Shown: positions 17,179 through 26,408 of the stretch, one piece after another
Layout of the letters: the number at the start of each line of letters is the position of its first letter
How positions within the stretch are numbered: position 1 is the first letter of the stretch
Assembly (NCBI GenBank): GCA_029561345.1
Contig: JAKQJC010000007.1
Location: 220,792 to 284,791 of the forward strand
Length of the DNA stretch: 64,000 nucleotides
Direction of reading: 5' to 3'
From: Chloroflexota bacterium
Lineage (GTDB): Bacteria > Chloroflexota > Anaerolineae > Anaerolineales > Anaerolineaceae
Program-made: the position numbers and the translations under genes
The notes under the pieces: model-generated
Database searches by the model: none
What the model saw: only the letters and a program-made list of their open reading frames with translations
Told to the model about the DNA's origin: nothing

Positions 17179-18066
17179 ATGCTGAACACAAATGAGAAAA
17201 AAGTTGTTGAATTCATTCTGCAGTGCCAGCCGGGTTTTCCAAAATCACGCGGCACCTGGGCTGTGGATCGTCATGGTGTGCCATTCATTCTTCCTTCCAT
17301 CGGCGGTATCACGGTCAATATTCAGGTTGGCGACCCTGCGTTTGGTTGGGCAGGCGATCACATTGAACCGGGCGTGAGCTGCACGGGTGATACCAACAAA
17401 CCCTTTGAACATCCGAACAACTCTTTGCAGGTCTTTGCATGCGTTGGCAACAAAGCCCGCGTCATTTCTGGTGAAGCCAAGGGCGCTGAAGGTGTGGTGA
17501 TCGGCCATCACGGCGGTTCCGAGCATGTCATCGTTGATTTTCCCCGCGAAGCCAAAGAAAAAATGACCTATGATGATAAAATCATCATCTCCGGCAAAGG
17601 TCAGGGTCTGGCGCTGACTGATTTTCCTGGCATCAGCCTCTTTAATCTGGACCCCGACCTGCTTAAGAAGCTGAACATCACCGTCGCCAACGCCAAACTG
17701 CGTGTGCCCGTCACCACCCTCGTACCGGCGGCCTGCATGGGCTCTGGCCTGGGCGCTTCGAATGTGGCTACCGGCGATTATGATATCATGACCGGCGACC
17801 CTGAAACCATGAAACAATACGGCATCGATAAACTGCGTTTCGGTGATTTTGTCGCCCTTCTGGATCACGATAACCGCTTTGGCCGCGATTATCACAAAGG
17901 TGCCATTTCCATTGGCATCATTGTCCATAGCGACTGCATGCTCTCTGGTCACGGCCCCGGCGTCACCACTATCATGACCTGCGCCACCCCCCTCATCGAA
18001 CCCGTCATCGATCCGGCCGCCAATATCGCCGATCTGCTCGGCATTGGCACACAGCTCTCCAAATAA
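17179..18066 (+). CDS. DUF4438 domain protein
   Basis: A 295-residue soluble protein matching the DUF4438 family as I know it, found in Thermotogae, Chloroflexota and other anaerobes; its function is unknown. Visible hallmarks are [69 protein letters not shown] and the C-terminal [20 protein letters not shown]. There is no signal peptide or membrane segment. Strong RBS (AAGGAGA) and a strong downstream terminator indicate a single-gene unit. Conserved histidine, aspartate and cysteine clusters hint at an enzyme, but no catalytic motif is recognised. Confidence 0.85.
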   Translation: MLNTNEKKVVEFILQCQPGFPKSRGTWAVDRHGVPFILPSIGGITVNIQVGDPAFGWAGDHIEPGVSCTGDTNKPFEHPNNSLQVFACVGNKARVISGEAKGAEGVVIGHHGGSEHVIVDFPREAKEKMTYDDKIIISGKGQGLALTDFPGISLFNLDPDLLKKLNITVANAKLRVPVTTLVPAACMGSGLGASNVATGDYDIMTGDPETMKQYGIDKLRFGDFVALLDHDNRFGRDYHKGAISIGIIVHSDCMLSGHGPGVTTIMTCATPLIEPVIDPAANIADLLGIGTQLSK

Positions 18067-18073
18067 TCCACCT

Positions 18074-18107
18074 GCTGGCCTGAACATTCAGGCCAGCTTA
18101 TTTTTTT
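18074..18107 (+). terminator. Rho-independent terminator after DUF4438
   Basis: GCTGGCCTGA and TCAGGCCAGC (10 bp, 4-nt loop) are followed by TTATTTTTTT, 8 nt past the stop codon. Confidence 0.9.
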
Positions 18108-18154
18108 CAAATTCACACAATTATTACCCAATATATGTTTATTACGCAATTTTC

Positions 18155-18184
18155 TTGACACCTCCGCCTCTTCGATGCTAAAAT
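18155..18184 (+). promoter_or_regulatory. Promoter of the superoxide dismutase gene
   Basis: A perfect TTGACA at 18155-18160, an 18-bp spacer, then TAAAAT at 18179-18184 preceded by TGC (extended -10). It lies 49 nt before the sod ATG, in the gap after the DUF4438 terminator. Confidence 0.75.
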
Positions 18185-18232
18185 CTAAGTATTGATCCCC
18201 TGAGAACGAACCTTTGAAAGGAGTATTGAGTC

Positions 18233-18844
18233 ATGGCTTTTGATTTTCTTCCTCTCCCTTATGGTTTTGATGCGCTGGAACCGGTGATCGATGCCAGAAC
18301 AGTGGAAATCCATTACACCAAACATCACGCAACTTACCACAAGAACTTTGTCGCCGCGGTAGAAAAACACCCCGAATTGATGGATCTGTCGATTGAATCC
18401 ATCCTTGCCGATTTAAACAAAATTCCCGAGGATATCCGCAATGTGGTTCGCGGCAACGGCGGCGGTTATTACAACCACACCCTCTATTGGGCCAACATGG
18501 GCCCCAATGCTGGCGGTGAACCCAAAGGTGCCGTCGCTGAGGCCATCAAGGCGGCTTATGGCGATTTTGCAGCCTTTAAAGCTGAAATTGAGAAGACGGG
18601 TCTCGGCCGCCTGGGCAGTGGTTATGCCTGGTTGAGCTGCAAACCCGACCGCTCCCTCGTCATTCACGCCACCATGAATCAGGATACCCCTCTGGCCGAA
18701 GGCCTGACCCCCCTCCTGGTGGTGGATGTGTGGGAACACGCCTATTATCTCAAATATCAAAACCGCCGTGCTGAATACCTGGCTGCCTGGTGGAACCTGG
18801 TTAACTGGAATGTGGTTGAAGAACGCTTCCTGGCTGTTAAGTAA
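18233..18844 (+). CDS. sodA: Superoxide dismutase, Fe/Mn family, Mn-type signature
   Basis: Dismutates superoxide to hydrogen peroxide and oxygen in the cytoplasm. The 203 residues are the family length. Metal ligands are visible: His in the N-terminal helix (EIHYTKHHATYHKNFV), His in GGGYYNHTLYW, and Asp and His in VVDVWEHAYYLKYQNRR. The glycine in the GGGYYNH motif and the glutamine of TMNQDTPL are the arrangement expected for manganese enzymes. There is a strong RBS (AAAGGAG) and its own TTGACA promoter. The ferredoxin gene follows 14 nt later, so the two probably form an operon, which fits oxygen defence in an anaerobe or microaerophile. Confidence 0.96.
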   Translation: MAFDFLPLPYGFDALEPVIDARTVEIHYTKHHATYHKNFVAAVEKHPELMDLSIESILADLNKIPEDIRNVVRGNGGGYYNHTLYWANMGPNAGGEPKGAVAEAIKAAYGDFAAFKAEIEKTGLGRLGSGYAWLSCKPDRSLVIHATMNQDTPLAEGLTPLLVVDVWEHAYYLKYQNRRAEYLAAWWNLVNWNVVEERFLAVK

Positions 18845-18858
18845 CCTGGAGATTAAAA

Positions 18859-19266
18859 ATGCCTCGAGTCATTACCAATCTCTGCCAGCGCGAAGGTTCT
18901 TGCCGGATTGTCTGTCCGGTTGAATGCATCATTCCAGGAACCCCGGTTGATGACTGGCCCACCTATGTCATTGACCCAGACACATGCATCGATTGCGGTG
19001 CCTGCGAACCGGAATGCCCCTACAGCGCCATTTATCCATCCGATGAAGTGCCATCAGCTTATCAGGCCCGCGGAGGAGAAATTCTGTGCGCCAAAGCCGG
19101 TACAGCTGGTTTCAACGACACCTATACGGATGTCGATCACGACGGTGAAGAAATCGTCATGCCGGCAACCCGCGTCCTTGCTGAAGGCGAAATTGTTGAC
19201 CTCACGCCCAGCATCGAACTTAACCGGGCATTCTTCACCGAAGGTCCGGGTTACGCCGCCCTTTAA
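18859..19266 (+). CDS. Ferredoxin, two-cluster (7Fe/8Fe) type
   Basis: A 135-residue iron-sulphur electron carrier. The N-terminal half follows the FdxA pattern: one cysteine set reads C-x6-C-x3-C-P-x2-C (LCQREGSCRIVCPVECI), and a classical [4Fe-4S] motif CIDCGACEPECP follows. The extra spacing in the first set suggests a [3Fe-4S] or atypical [4Fe-4S] cluster. Residues 75-135 form an acidic extension (DVDHDGEEIV) not found in small ferredoxins, with one more cysteine. It is cytoplasmic and co-transcribed with sod, ending at a strong terminator. The electron partner is unknown. Confidence 0.9.
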   Translation: MPRVITNLCQREGSCRIVCPVECIIPGTPVDDWPTYVIDPDTCIDCGACEPECPYSAIYPSDEVPSAYQARGGEILCAKAGTAGFNDTYTDVDHDGEEIVMPATRVLAEGEIVDLTPSIELNRAFFTEGPGYAAL

Positions 19267-19286
19267 CCCCCAAAAAATTCAGCCCT

Positions 19287-19317
19287 GGGCACGGTTCATC
19301 ACCGTGCCCTTTATTTT
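19287..19317 (+). terminator. Rho-independent terminator, just upstream of the aspartase/fumarase gene
   Basis: GGGCACGGT and ACCGTGCCC (9 bp, 5-nt loop) are followed by TTTATTTT. It ends only about 18 nt before the next ATG at 19336, so it may also act in that gene's leader. Confidence 0.85.
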
Positions 19318-19335
19318 GCTGGCAAGGTGAATGGA

Positions 19336-20790
19336 ATGAACGAATTCAGGATTGAAAAAGACTCATTGGGCGAGGTGCAGGTTCCTGCAGCCGCCCTTTA
19401 TGGCGCCCAGACACAGCGCGCCGTTGAAAACTTTCCCATTTCCGGCCTGCGCCCCTGGAAGGCCTTCATATGGTCAATGGCCGCCATTAAACAGGCAGCC
19501 GCCATGGTCAACCATGACCTGGGCCTGCTGGCCGAACCCATTGCCAGCGCCATTATCACCGCCGCAGGGGAAATCACCCACGGACAATGGCACGAATATT
19601 TTGTGGTTGATCCATTTCAGGCCGGAGCTGGCACCAGTCATAACATGAACACCAATGAGGTGATTGCCAACCGCGCCACCCTCTTGCTGGGCGGCCAATT
19701 GGGCGAGTACCGCGTCCATCCCAATGACCACGTCAACATGTCCCAATCCACCAATGACACCATTCCCACCGCCATCCGTCTGGGCTGCCTCTGGCGCCAG
19801 TCTGAGCTGGTCGCCTCCATAAAACGGCTTGAAGCTGCACTCTCTGCCAAGGCCGCCGAATTTGACCCCATTGTGAAAGCCGGCCGCACCCACCTGCAGG
19901 ATGCTGTGCCAGTGCGCTTGGGTCAGGAATTTTCCGCCTATGCCAGAGCTGTCGAACGCGACCGCGAACGCATTGAGCAGGCTGCTGAGGGTTTAGCCCG
20001 TTTGGGAATCGGCGGCACGGCAACCGGCACCGGCCTGAACGCCCATCCCGAATACCATGCCCGAATGGTGACCTGCCTCGCCAGCATCACAGGTCTGCCA
20101 GTAACCTCTTCAGATAACCTGTTTGAAAGCATGCAGTCCATGTCTGATATGGTGGGATATTCAGCCGCCTTGCGCACCCTGGCACTGACCCTGATCCGCA
20201 TTGCCAATGACATCCGCCTGCTTGCCTCTGGTCCCGGAACAGGTTTGGATGAAATTCGCCTGCCAGCCGTCCAGCCAGGCTCCAGCATCATGCCCGGAAA
20301 AGTCAACCCCGTCATGGCTGAGATGCTGAATATGGCCATGTTCCATATTGTAGGTTCTGATACCACCATCGCCTTTGCCGCCCAGGCCGGCCAGCTTGAG
20401 TTAAATGTGATGATGCCAATTATCGCTCACCATCTTTTTGAATCCATGCAGGTGATGATTGGCGCCGTGGAAGCATTCACCACGCGCTGTATAACTGGTC
20501 TTCAGGCAAACCCTGTTAAAACTCAATATTGGCTCGATCACAATGCTATCATTGTGACGGCTCTCAACCCCCTCATCGGCTATACCGTCGGCGCAGCTCT
20601 GGTAAAGGAAGCCCTTGAAAAAGAGATCGCCATTCCAACCCTGGCGCACGAAAAAGCTGCCCAAGGGTTGTTAATCAAACAATCCACCGGGCAGCCTGTC
20701 AGTGTCAGTGAAATTGACGAGGCCTTTTCCAACCTGGCCGCCTTTACAGATGGCGGCTTACTTTCCGGCTCCGTAGCGGGCGGCGGCTAA
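19336..20790 (+). CDS. Class II fumarase/aspartase-family lyase, probably aspartate ammonia-lyase
   Basis: A 484-residue homotetrameric lyase that either deaminates aspartate to fumarate or hydrates fumarate. Family features are [25 protein letters not shown], the [15 protein letters not shown] segment and the catalytic-serine loop [16 protein letters not shown]. The ENFPISG and SQSTND wording and the NPV rather than NPT loop ending are closer to aspartases; the QTQRAVENF start is also seen in fumarases, so the choice is not settled. GTG 19327 is in frame, but ATG 19336 has AAGG 8 nt upstream and gives the usual N-terminus. Its 3' end overlaps the convergent ppgK by 33 nt. Confidence 0.85.
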   Translation: MNEFRIEKDSLGEVQVPAAALYGAQTQRAVENFPISGLRPWKAFIWSMAAIKQAAAMVNHDLGLLAEPIASAIITAAGEITHGQWHEYFVVDPFQAGAGTSHNMNTNEVIANRATLLLGGQLGEYRVHPNDHVNMSQSTNDTIPTAIRLGCLWRQSELVASIKRLEAALSAKAAEFDPIVKAGRTHLQDAVPVRLGQEFSAYARAVERDRERIEQAAEGLARLGIGGTATGTGLNAHPEYHARMVTCLASITGLPVTSSDNLFESMQSMSDMVGYSAALRTLALTLIRIANDIRLLASGPGTGLDEIRLPAVQPGSSIMPGKVNPVMAEMLNMAMFHIVGSDTTIAFAAQAGQLELNVMMPIIAHHLFESMQVMIGAVEAFTTRCITGLQANPVKTQYWLDHNAIIVTALNPLIGYTVGAALVKEALEKEIAIPTLAHEKAAQGLLIKQSTGQPVSVSEIDEAFSNLAAFTDGGLLSGSVAGGG

Positions 20791-21510
20791 GGCCGCGCCA
20801 ACAATGCCTGCATTGTTGAGGAGTTGAGCCGGAACCACATCTGCCCGCACGTTCAGGAAGGGTGAGAACCGGTCAAAATCCTTGCTCACACCGCCCCCCA
20901 GCACAATCACATCCGGCCAGATCAGGCTTTCCATGGTCTGCAAATATTCATTCAATCTCTCTGCCCATTCATCCCACGCCAGCTTCTTGCGCTGGCGTGT
21001 GGCGTCTGAAGCCCGAATTTCTGCATCCTTGCCGCGAATTTTCAGGTGTCCAAATTCTGTGTTCGGCAGCAAAATCCCATCCACAAAAATGGCAGAGCCA
21101 ATGCCGGTGCCAATGGTCAGCATCAGCACCACGCCTTTGGGGTAATTCCTGCCCACCCCAAAGACCTGTTCAGCCAGCCCGGCCGCATCTGCATCATTGA
21201 TCACCGTGACCGGGCACTGGCAGCTCTTTGAAAACACATTTTCAGCATGCGTGCCAATCCAGCTTCGGTGAACATTCGCCGCCGTGTAAGCCACGCCATG
21301 GCGAATGACAGCCGGAAAACCGCATCCGATTGATCCAGACCAGTTAAAATGTTTGGCAATTTCCGCCACCACGCTGGCGACCAGGTCAGGCTTTGAAGGG
21401 ACAGGCGTTGGAATTCTGAAGCGTTCCTGGGTGAAATTGCCAGTCGTGATATTGACCGGGGCGCCCTTGATTCCCGATCCACCAATGTCTATGCCTAAAA
21501 TTTCATCCAT
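20758..21510 (-). CDS. ppgK: Polyphosphate glucokinase (ROK-like)
   Basis: Phosphorylates glucose to glucose-6-phosphate using polyphosphate (and often ATP). The 250 residues match polyphosphate glucokinases: phosphate-binding [29 protein letters not shown] with the catalytic aspartate, [26 protein letters not shown] and [13 protein letters not shown] near the end. RBS AAGGAG lies upstream of ATG 21510. It is the last gene of the minus-strand operon baseplate-J protein, ruvX, mltG, ppgK, 17 nt after mltG. Together with malQ it could route maltodextrin into glycolysis. Confidence 0.93.
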   Translation of the reverse strand: MDEILGIDIGGSGIKGAPVNITTGNFTQERFRIPTPVPSKPDLVASVVAEIAKHFNWSGSIGCGFPAVIRHGVAYTAANVHRSWIGTHAENVFSKSCQCPVTVINDADAAGLAEQVFGVGRNYPKGVVLMLTIGTGIGSAIFVDGILLPNTEFGHLKIRGKDAEIRASDATRQRKKLAWDEWAERLNEYLQTMESLIWPDVIVLGGGVSKDFDRFSPFLNVRADVVPAQLLNNAGIVGAALAAARYGAGK

Positions 21511-21527
21511 GCGTTTCTCCTTATGAA

Positions 21528-22661
21528 TTATGGACAGGCGTTCTGCAAATGCTCCTGATAAGTAACGGCAAAATTGTGCCGTCCTGAACCGTCACAGCGT
21601 GCTCTGAAAAAAAAGTAATCCGTCTGAGCGGGAAAAGCCACGGCTTGAATAGCGCTCAATCCAGGATTAGAAATCGGTCCCGGGGGCAAACCTTTATAAA
21701 CATATGTATTATACGGCGATTCAGTATCCAGGTCGGCAGCTGAAAGCGGATTTGTCCACCAGGTTTTTTGTTGCTCATCAAATCCCAGGGCATATTGCGT
21801 GGTGGGGTCGCTTTCAAGGCGCATATCATTGCGCAGGCGATTGAGAAACACCGAGGCGATCATGGGTTGCTCATCTTCCACCATCGCTTCCCGCTGCACA
21901 ATGGAAGCCAGCGTGATACCCTGCGCCAGGGTCAAACCTTGCTGCCTGAATCCATCCCGAATATCCCGCGTCACCTGGGTGTCAAATTCTTTCAAAATGG
22001 TCAGGATAAAATCATTCAGACTCACCTTGCGGTCAAAAGTGTACACTCCTGGAAATAAAAAGCCTTCCATGCTGATCAATTCAGCTTGCGGCTCGTTCAT
22101 GGGAACGCCCACCGATGGATGCCGCACCAGCCGCAAAAAATCTTCCGGCGTTATATTCAACCCTGAGGTGGGCAGCGCGGCGGCAATTTCCTCGGCTCGC
22201 CAGCCGGGTAAAATCCGAAAGGGCACCTCAGCCGGGGTCGCATCCAGAAGACTGTGGGCAATTTCCACGGCTGTCATCTGGCTGCTAATGTGAAATCGCC
22301 CTGCCTGAATCGCCGTATCCAGTCCGCTGTAAACCAAATAGGTCAAAAATGAATCCGCACTGCGAATCAGTCCTTGCTGATGTAAACGGCCAGCCACCCT
22401 GGCCGCCGATTCGCCTGGCTCAATCGTAAAGGCTACCTCTTTCCCATCCGGGTTGGCTGGCTGCAAAAGATCATCTTTAATCATCATCAGTTTGGCTGCC
22501 GCGGTAAGACCTTCCAGCGGGGAAAGTTTTTCGGTCGGTGGGCCAAACAGGGCTTCAGCCTGCTTGGGAATCTCACTGCCAGCCCAGGCTGCCCCCATCC
22601 CCGCAATGCACATCACCAAAAAAAGCAGCAGCACCAACATTTTTGCGCAACCCGATTTCAT
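21528..22661 (-). CDS. mltG: Endolytic murein transglycosylase MltG (YceG)
   Basis: Membrane-anchored lytic transglycosylase that cleaves nascent peptidoglycan strands and sets glycan length. The 377 residues begin with a hydrophobic anchor ([21 protein letters not shown]), then a LysM-like segment (about 65-140). The YceG catalytic domain contains [20 protein letters not shown], whose glutamate is the expected catalytic residue, [20 protein letters not shown] and [11 protein letters not shown]. The start overlaps the ruvX stop (ATGA) and has GAGGAG upstream. The mltG-ruvX pairing is common in bacteria, and its presence implies a peptidoglycan wall. Confidence 0.95.
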   Translation of the reverse strand: MKSGCAKMLVLLLFLVMCIAGMGAAWAGSEIPKQAEALFGPPTEKLSPLEGLTAAAKLMMIKDDLLQPANPDGKEVAFTIEPGESAARVAGRLHQQGLIRSADSFLTYLVYSGLDTAIQAGRFHISSQMTAVEIAHSLLDATPAEVPFRILPGWRAEEIAAALPTSGLNITPEDFLRLVRHPSVGVPMNEPQAELISMEGFLFPGVYTFDRKVSLNDFILTILKEFDTQVTRDIRDGFRQQGLTLAQGITLASIVQREAMVEDEQPMIASVFLNRLRNDMRLESDPTTQYALGFDEQQKTWWTNPLSAADLDTESPYNTYVYKGLPPGPISNPGLSAIQAVAFPAQTDYFFFRARCDGSGRHNFAVTYQEHLQNACP

Positions 22662-23092
22662 GATGTCTCCTCATTTTCTTGTTTTGCCTGGCCGTCCAGG
22701 TACCTCTGCAGTAGAACTGTGGCAGCCAGATCATCCATATGCCCCTGACGTTTTTGGCGCACCACTCCCATTTGGAATCTTGCCTCCTGGGCCGCTGCTG
22801 TGGTGCCTTCTTCATCCCAGAGCGTGACCGGTATGGAACATTGGCTCTCAATCGCCTCCTTCATCCGAAGCGATTTCCTTCCCTGAGGCGTAGGAATCCC
22901 GTCCGCATCCAGAGAAACGCCCACCACTATCTGGCTGACGTCATTTTCCTGAGCCAGATCAACAATTTGCGCCGCATCCACCAGGCGGGAAACGTGCACC
23001 AAAACCTTCAGGGGGTTGGCTATTGTTCCAGATGGGTCGCTGATCGCCAGCCCGATGCGCTTGTCTCCCGGATCCACAGCAAGAATTCTCAT
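22658..23092 (-). CDS. ruvX: Holliday-junction resolvase-like RNase H fold protein RuvX/YqgF
   Basis: A 144-residue member of the YqgF family, an RNase H-fold nuclease implicated in pre-16S rRNA 5'-end processing and proposed as a Holliday-junction resolvase. The N-terminal LAVDPGDKRIGLAISDP carries the first acidic residue. VVGVSLDADGIPTPQGRKS and LWDEEGTTAAAQEA follow, with the last catalytic aspartate in MDDLAATVLLQRYL. It lies 6 nt after the baseplate-J gene and overlaps mltG by 4 nt. Confidence 0.94.
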   Translation of the reverse strand: MRILAVDPGDKRIGLAISDPSGTIANPLKVLVHVSRLVDAAQIVDLAQENDVSQIVVGVSLDADGIPTPQGRKSLRMKEAIESQCSIPVTLWDEEGTTAAAQEARFQMGVVRQKRQGHMDDLAATVLLQRYLDGQAKQENEETS

Positions 23093-23098
23093 GGCTTT

Positions 23099-24592
23099 CT
23101 ATTCCAGTTTGACCGATATTCGGAATGGCAAAATCGGCATGTAAGGCCACCCGGCAGGGAAAATATCAATCATCGGCGTCTTCTCCAGGTCGTAAGCGGA
23201 AGACAACAGTTTCACAGCATCCTGTGTCGAGCGGCCCGTGGTCATCACCAGCGCCTGGCCCTCGTCCAAATTGGCTCTGGTGTCGCGTCTGGCTGTCAGA
23301 TACCAGCTTGCCTTCCCATCAGCAAATTTTGGCGTCTGCAAGGGAGATAAAGTCAACGTCTCAGCCAGAGCGGTATATCCTTTCGGCAGCGCGGCATCCA
23401 GGCTGGCTTGAGCCAGTTTGCTCAGATCATCCCCCGCAGCAAAAAAGCCCTCAAATTCAGCCCGCAGAGACAATTTTATTTCACCGGCTGGTTCCCCTTC
23501 AGGCGGGTCCCAGGTCTTTGATAGAACCTGTTTCAGCGTCAGCGATCCTTCCAACCACTGGTCTTCAGGAGCCAGCTGCATTTTGATCTGTTCCACCGCC
23601 TGCTGTGATAAAACATCCAGGGCTTTCAACTCCAATAGCTGGTAATCTTGTGGGCTTGCCGCCGGCGCCTGAATATCTGCGCCTCCCTTCATGGCCGCCT
23701 CATTGCTGACCGCTAAGGATGCACCCAGGTTGCCTTCAATGGCCTTTACAGCTTTTGCTGGAACATTTCCTCTCTTGCCAGGATCAACCGCCCTCACCGG
23801 TACTTCCGCTTTTGCATTTCCACCCCCTTTGATTTGTACCGCTTTGGTTGTGGCAAAGCGTGCGGTCGGGGTTGATAGGGTTCTGACAATGGTCCCCTCA
23901 GGAATCGTAATAGGTTTATCACTTAAGTTGAGAAAAGTGACCATGCCTTCGGCCTGTTTATCCGGAATGGAGGTTGACCCTGAAACAGGCAGCTTTTCTT
24001 CCACCTCGGCAACCAGAGAAATGGGCCTTGCCGGAACTTTTCCGGCATATTCAATATTTTCTGTTTCCATATCAGCCTGAACTTCCACAATGGTTTCCTG
24101 AGGGCGGTGGGCAGCTCTCAAGCGAAGCGTAGCTTCAGGAAGCAGGGCCAGAATAAGGACAATCACAGCGATCAAACCACAGGAAAATGCCAGCAGCCGC
24201 AGCCACGGCCGCTTCAGCACCTGCCAGTTGTCCAAATTTACGGCAGGCCGTTCTGTCCGGTAATCATGAATCAGCCGCGGCCTCCGTTTAAACCTGGGTA
24301 ACCCGCGAGTACGCCGCCAAAAACTTTTCTGAGCCTGTTTCACCGATTTGAACACAGGAATGCCCAGAGTTTGGGCGTTCTCAACCACTGCTAGAAGCTG
24401 GGTTACCAGGCCAAGCTGGATGCCCATTTTCTGGCAGTACCGGTTTAAAATCACCAAGTCCAACCGGCGCGTTAAAACCCTTGTCCGTCCCGGCCAGATC
24501 AGCAAAATCCGCGCAGCTTTTGCCCACGAAATCTTGTCTTTCGCCGAGGTGACATCATCATACGGTTCCAGTTTGATGATTTGTATCTTCAT
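23099..24592 (-). CDS. Baseplate J/gp47-domain membrane protein
   Basis: A 497-residue protein. An N-terminal cytoplasmic region of about 130 residues (DKISWAKAARILLIWPGRTR, then LGIPVFKSVKQAQKSFW) precedes one transmembrane helix (residues about 138-155, LLAFSCGLIAVIVLILALLP). The extracytoplasmic part contains a baseplate-J-like domain: GMVTFLNLSDKPITIPEGTI, then FATTKAVQIKGGGNAKAEVPV and PGKRGNVPAKAV. In phages this fold builds tail baseplates. In Chloroflexota and some candidate phyla, single chromosomal copies like this occur without other phage genes, and no phage genes are seen here. It heads the ruvX-mltG-ppgK operon, suggesting a cell-envelope role. The ATG lies 13 nt after a TATAAT box and has no Shine-Dalgarno sequence. 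Confidence 0.85.
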   Translation of the reverse strand: MKIQIIKLEPYDDVTSAKDKISWAKAARILLIWPGRTRVLTRRLDLVILNRYCQKMGIQLGLVTQLLAVVENAQTLGIPVFKSVKQAQKSFWRRTRGLPRFKRRPRLIHDYRTERPAVNLDNWQVLKRPWLRLLAFSCGLIAVIVLILALLPEATLRLRAAHRPQETIVEVQADMETENIEYAGKVPARPISLVAEVEEKLPVSGSTSIPDKQAEGMVTFLNLSDKPITIPEGTIVRTLSTPTARFATTKAVQIKGGGNAKAEVPVRAVDPGKRGNVPAKAVKAIEGNLGASLAVSNEAAMKGGADIQAPAASPQDYQLLELKALDVLSQQAVEQIKMQLAPEDQWLEGSLTLKQVLSKTWDPPEGEPAGEIKLSLRAEFEGFFAAGDDLSKLAQASLDAALPKGYTALAETLTLSPLQTPKFADGKASWYLTARRDTRANLDEGQALVMTTGRSTQDAVKLLSSAYDLEKTPMIDIFPAGWPYMPILPFRISVKLE

Positions 24593-24605
24593 AATTACAA
24601 AGGGT

Positions 24606-24635
24606 ATTATACTTTAAGTTGATGGTTGGTGTAAA
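24606..24635 (-). promoter_or_regulatory. Divergent promoter pair with overlapping -10 boxes
   Basis: On the minus strand TTTACA (24635-24630), an 18-bp spacer and TATAAT (24611-24606) drive the baseplate-J operon, with a predicted leader of about 7 nt. On the plus strand TATACT (24608-24613) overlaps the same bases and could serve the MuiA-like gene, whose ATG at 24656 has AAGGAG upstream. Confidence 0.6.
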
Positions 24636-24655
24636 ACTAGATATAAGGAGCTGCT

Positions 24656-26227
24656 ATGGTTGAACTTGCATCTACAATAACTGCTGTAACCGTGTATCCC
24701 GACCGGGCCAGAATCACGCGCCGCGGGACGGTTGACCTGCAAAACGGCCTTCACCAGCTTGTTTTCCCGTCCCTGCCCATCTTCCTGGATCCTGAGTCAG
24801 TGCGTGCCTCAGCTCAGGGAACCGCCCGCATTCGCCTGTTGAATATTGATGTGGAAAGAACGGCCTATTTCATCTCACAAAATGAAAAAGTTCTGGAACT
24901 TGAAGAAACCATCCAGACAATAGCCAATGAACAGCAAAACAACATTGATCAAATTGCTTCCATCAAAAAGGAAATGGATCACCTTGACGGCCTGCTCGAT
25001 TCATCTCGCACCTTTGCCTTCAGCATGGCATCTGGAAAAACCAGCCCGGAAAATCATTTTACCTGGTTAAGCAACATCATTGAACAACGCGGCCGGTGCC
25101 TTTCCACCATCCGCGGCTTGGAACTGCAGAATAAAGAACTGGCCAGTCAATTGGCTAAATACACCGCCGATCTGAGCGCCTTGCGCAGCAGCCGCCCCAA
25201 GGAAGGCTTCCAGGCTTCCGTTGGCGTGGAAATCCTTTTCCCCGGCACAGTGGAAATTGAATTAATTTACAGCATTCGCCAGGCATCCTGGACACCCCTT
25301 TACGATTTTCACCTGGATGAAAACAATCAAATGAGCCTGACCTGCCTGGGTGAAATCTCTCAAAATACCGGAGAAAACTGGTCTCAGGTGAGTTTGACCT
25401 TATCCACTGCCAGACCCACCGCCTTTGAAAACCTGCCGGATGTCACCCCCTGGATGATTCATATCCAGCCTCCAGCCCGCCCCGCCTATGTGGCCAGGTC
25501 CATGGCTGAAATGCCCCCACCGCCGGCGCCCATGCAGGCCCCAGAACAGGCTTTACCTGATCTGATGATGGCAAAAGCTGAAGTGCCAACGGCGGAAGTT
25601 CAGCAACAGGGCAGCTCTGTCACGTATAAAATCTCCATGCCTGCCGATATCCCTGCCGATGGTTCCCGGCATAAAGTGACCATTGCCATGATAAATATGG
25701 CGGTGGAGTCGGATTATTTGATTGCTCCACGTTTGGATGAAGCTGCCTATCGGCGCTTGAAAATCAAAAACGAATCGGGACTGCATCTCCTCCCCGGAGC
25801 AGCCCAGCTTTTTGATAAATCTGATTTTGTCGGCGCCACACATATTGACCTGACCATTCCTGGGCAGGAGCTTGAAATGGCCTATGGACACGATGACCGC
25901 GTGGCGGTTAAGCGTGAATTGACCCAAAAACTGGTCGATAAAACCTTTCTGGGCGATAAACGCCGTGTGCGCTACACATATAAAATCACCGTCACCAACC
26001 ACACCGGCGCAAATCAAACCATTACAGTGTTTGAAGCCTTTCCTCTTTCGCAGAATGAAATGATCCGGGTCAAACTCGAAAACGCCTCCCCTCGGCCCAC
26101 CGAGCAGGATGAATTGAATCGTCTTAAGTGGATTCAAAGTTTGACCCCCGGCCAGGAGCAGGAATATTTATATGAGTTCAGCATTGAGTCTCCCCGCCAG
26201 TCGGAAATTTTTGGCCTGACCGAATGA
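24656..26227 (+). CDS. Mucoidy-inhibitor MuiA-like protein (DUF4140/DUF4139)
   Basis: A 523-residue protein of the MuiA family, whose role is unproven; the name comes from a mucoidy phenotype in enterobacteria. The N-terminal DUF4140 part is recognisable by ITAVTVYPDRARITRRGTVDL. A coiled coil follows at about 85-190 (KVLELEETIQTIANEQQNN). DUF4139 then runs to the end, with ISQNTGENWSQVSLTLSTARP, a Pro-rich loop at about 275-310 (PPARPAYVARSMAEMPPPPAP), RVRYTYKITVTNHT and ESPRQSEIFGL. No signal peptide is visible, unusual for a family often predicted to be exported. It is a single-gene unit closed by a strong terminator. Confidence 0.88.
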   Translation: MVELASTITAVTVYPDRARITRRGTVDLQNGLHQLVFPSLPIFLDPESVRASAQGTARIRLLNIDVERTAYFISQNEKVLELEETIQTIANEQQNNIDQIASIKKEMDHLDGLLDSSRTFAFSMASGKTSPENHFTWLSNIIEQRGRCLSTIRGLELQNKELASQLAKYTADLSALRSSRPKEGFQASVGVEILFPGTVEIELIYSIRQASWTPLYDFHLDENNQMSLTCLGEISQNTGENWSQVSLTLSTARPTAFENLPDVTPWMIHIQPPARPAYVARSMAEMPPPPAPMQAPEQALPDLMMAKAEVPTAEVQQQGSSVTYKISMPADIPADGSRHKVTIAMINMAVESDYLIAPRLDEAAYRRLKIKNESGLHLLPGAAQLFDKSDFVGATHIDLTIPGQELEMAYGHDDRVAVKRELTQKLVDKTFLGDKRRVRYTYKITVTNHTGANQTITVFEAFPLSQNEMIRVKLENASPRPTEQDELNRLKWIQSLTPGQEQEYLYEFSIESPRQSEIFGLTE

Positions 26228-26247
26228 CTCATTTTCACTTCAAAACC

Positions 26248-26298
26248 AGAATCACATCAGCATGGCTGGCTGCCATGCTGATGTGATTCTTTCTTTTT
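26248..26298 (+). terminator. Long-stem terminator after the MuiA-like gene
   Basis: A perfect 19-bp inverted repeat (26248-26266 and 26272-26290, 5-nt loop) with AGAATCACATCAGCATGGC as the left arm is followed by TTCTTTTT. The stem is longer than usual for a simple terminator. An open frame that begins inside the right arm is not the start of the next gene. Confidence 0.85.
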
Positions 26299-26408
26299 GG
26301 CAGCAGGATGAAAAAGAAAAGCCGATAGCGTTCTTTCCGGAGGCCGCTGGTGATTGGGGTGGGTGTATAATGGGACATAAATTTCTCTTTGATTGGAGCA
26401 ATTATCCT

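Noticed and set aside
23099..24592. Baseplate-J protein as evidence for a prophage
   Set aside because: No other phage structural, integrase or lysis genes are nearby, and the protein has a membrane helix and sits in a cell-wall operon.
26262..26408. Longer N-terminus for the CPBP protease starting inside the terminator hairpin
   Set aside because: It would begin within the right side of a strong terminator and cross a TATAAT box; ATG 26409 has a Shine-Dalgarno sequence and leads directly to the membrane domain.
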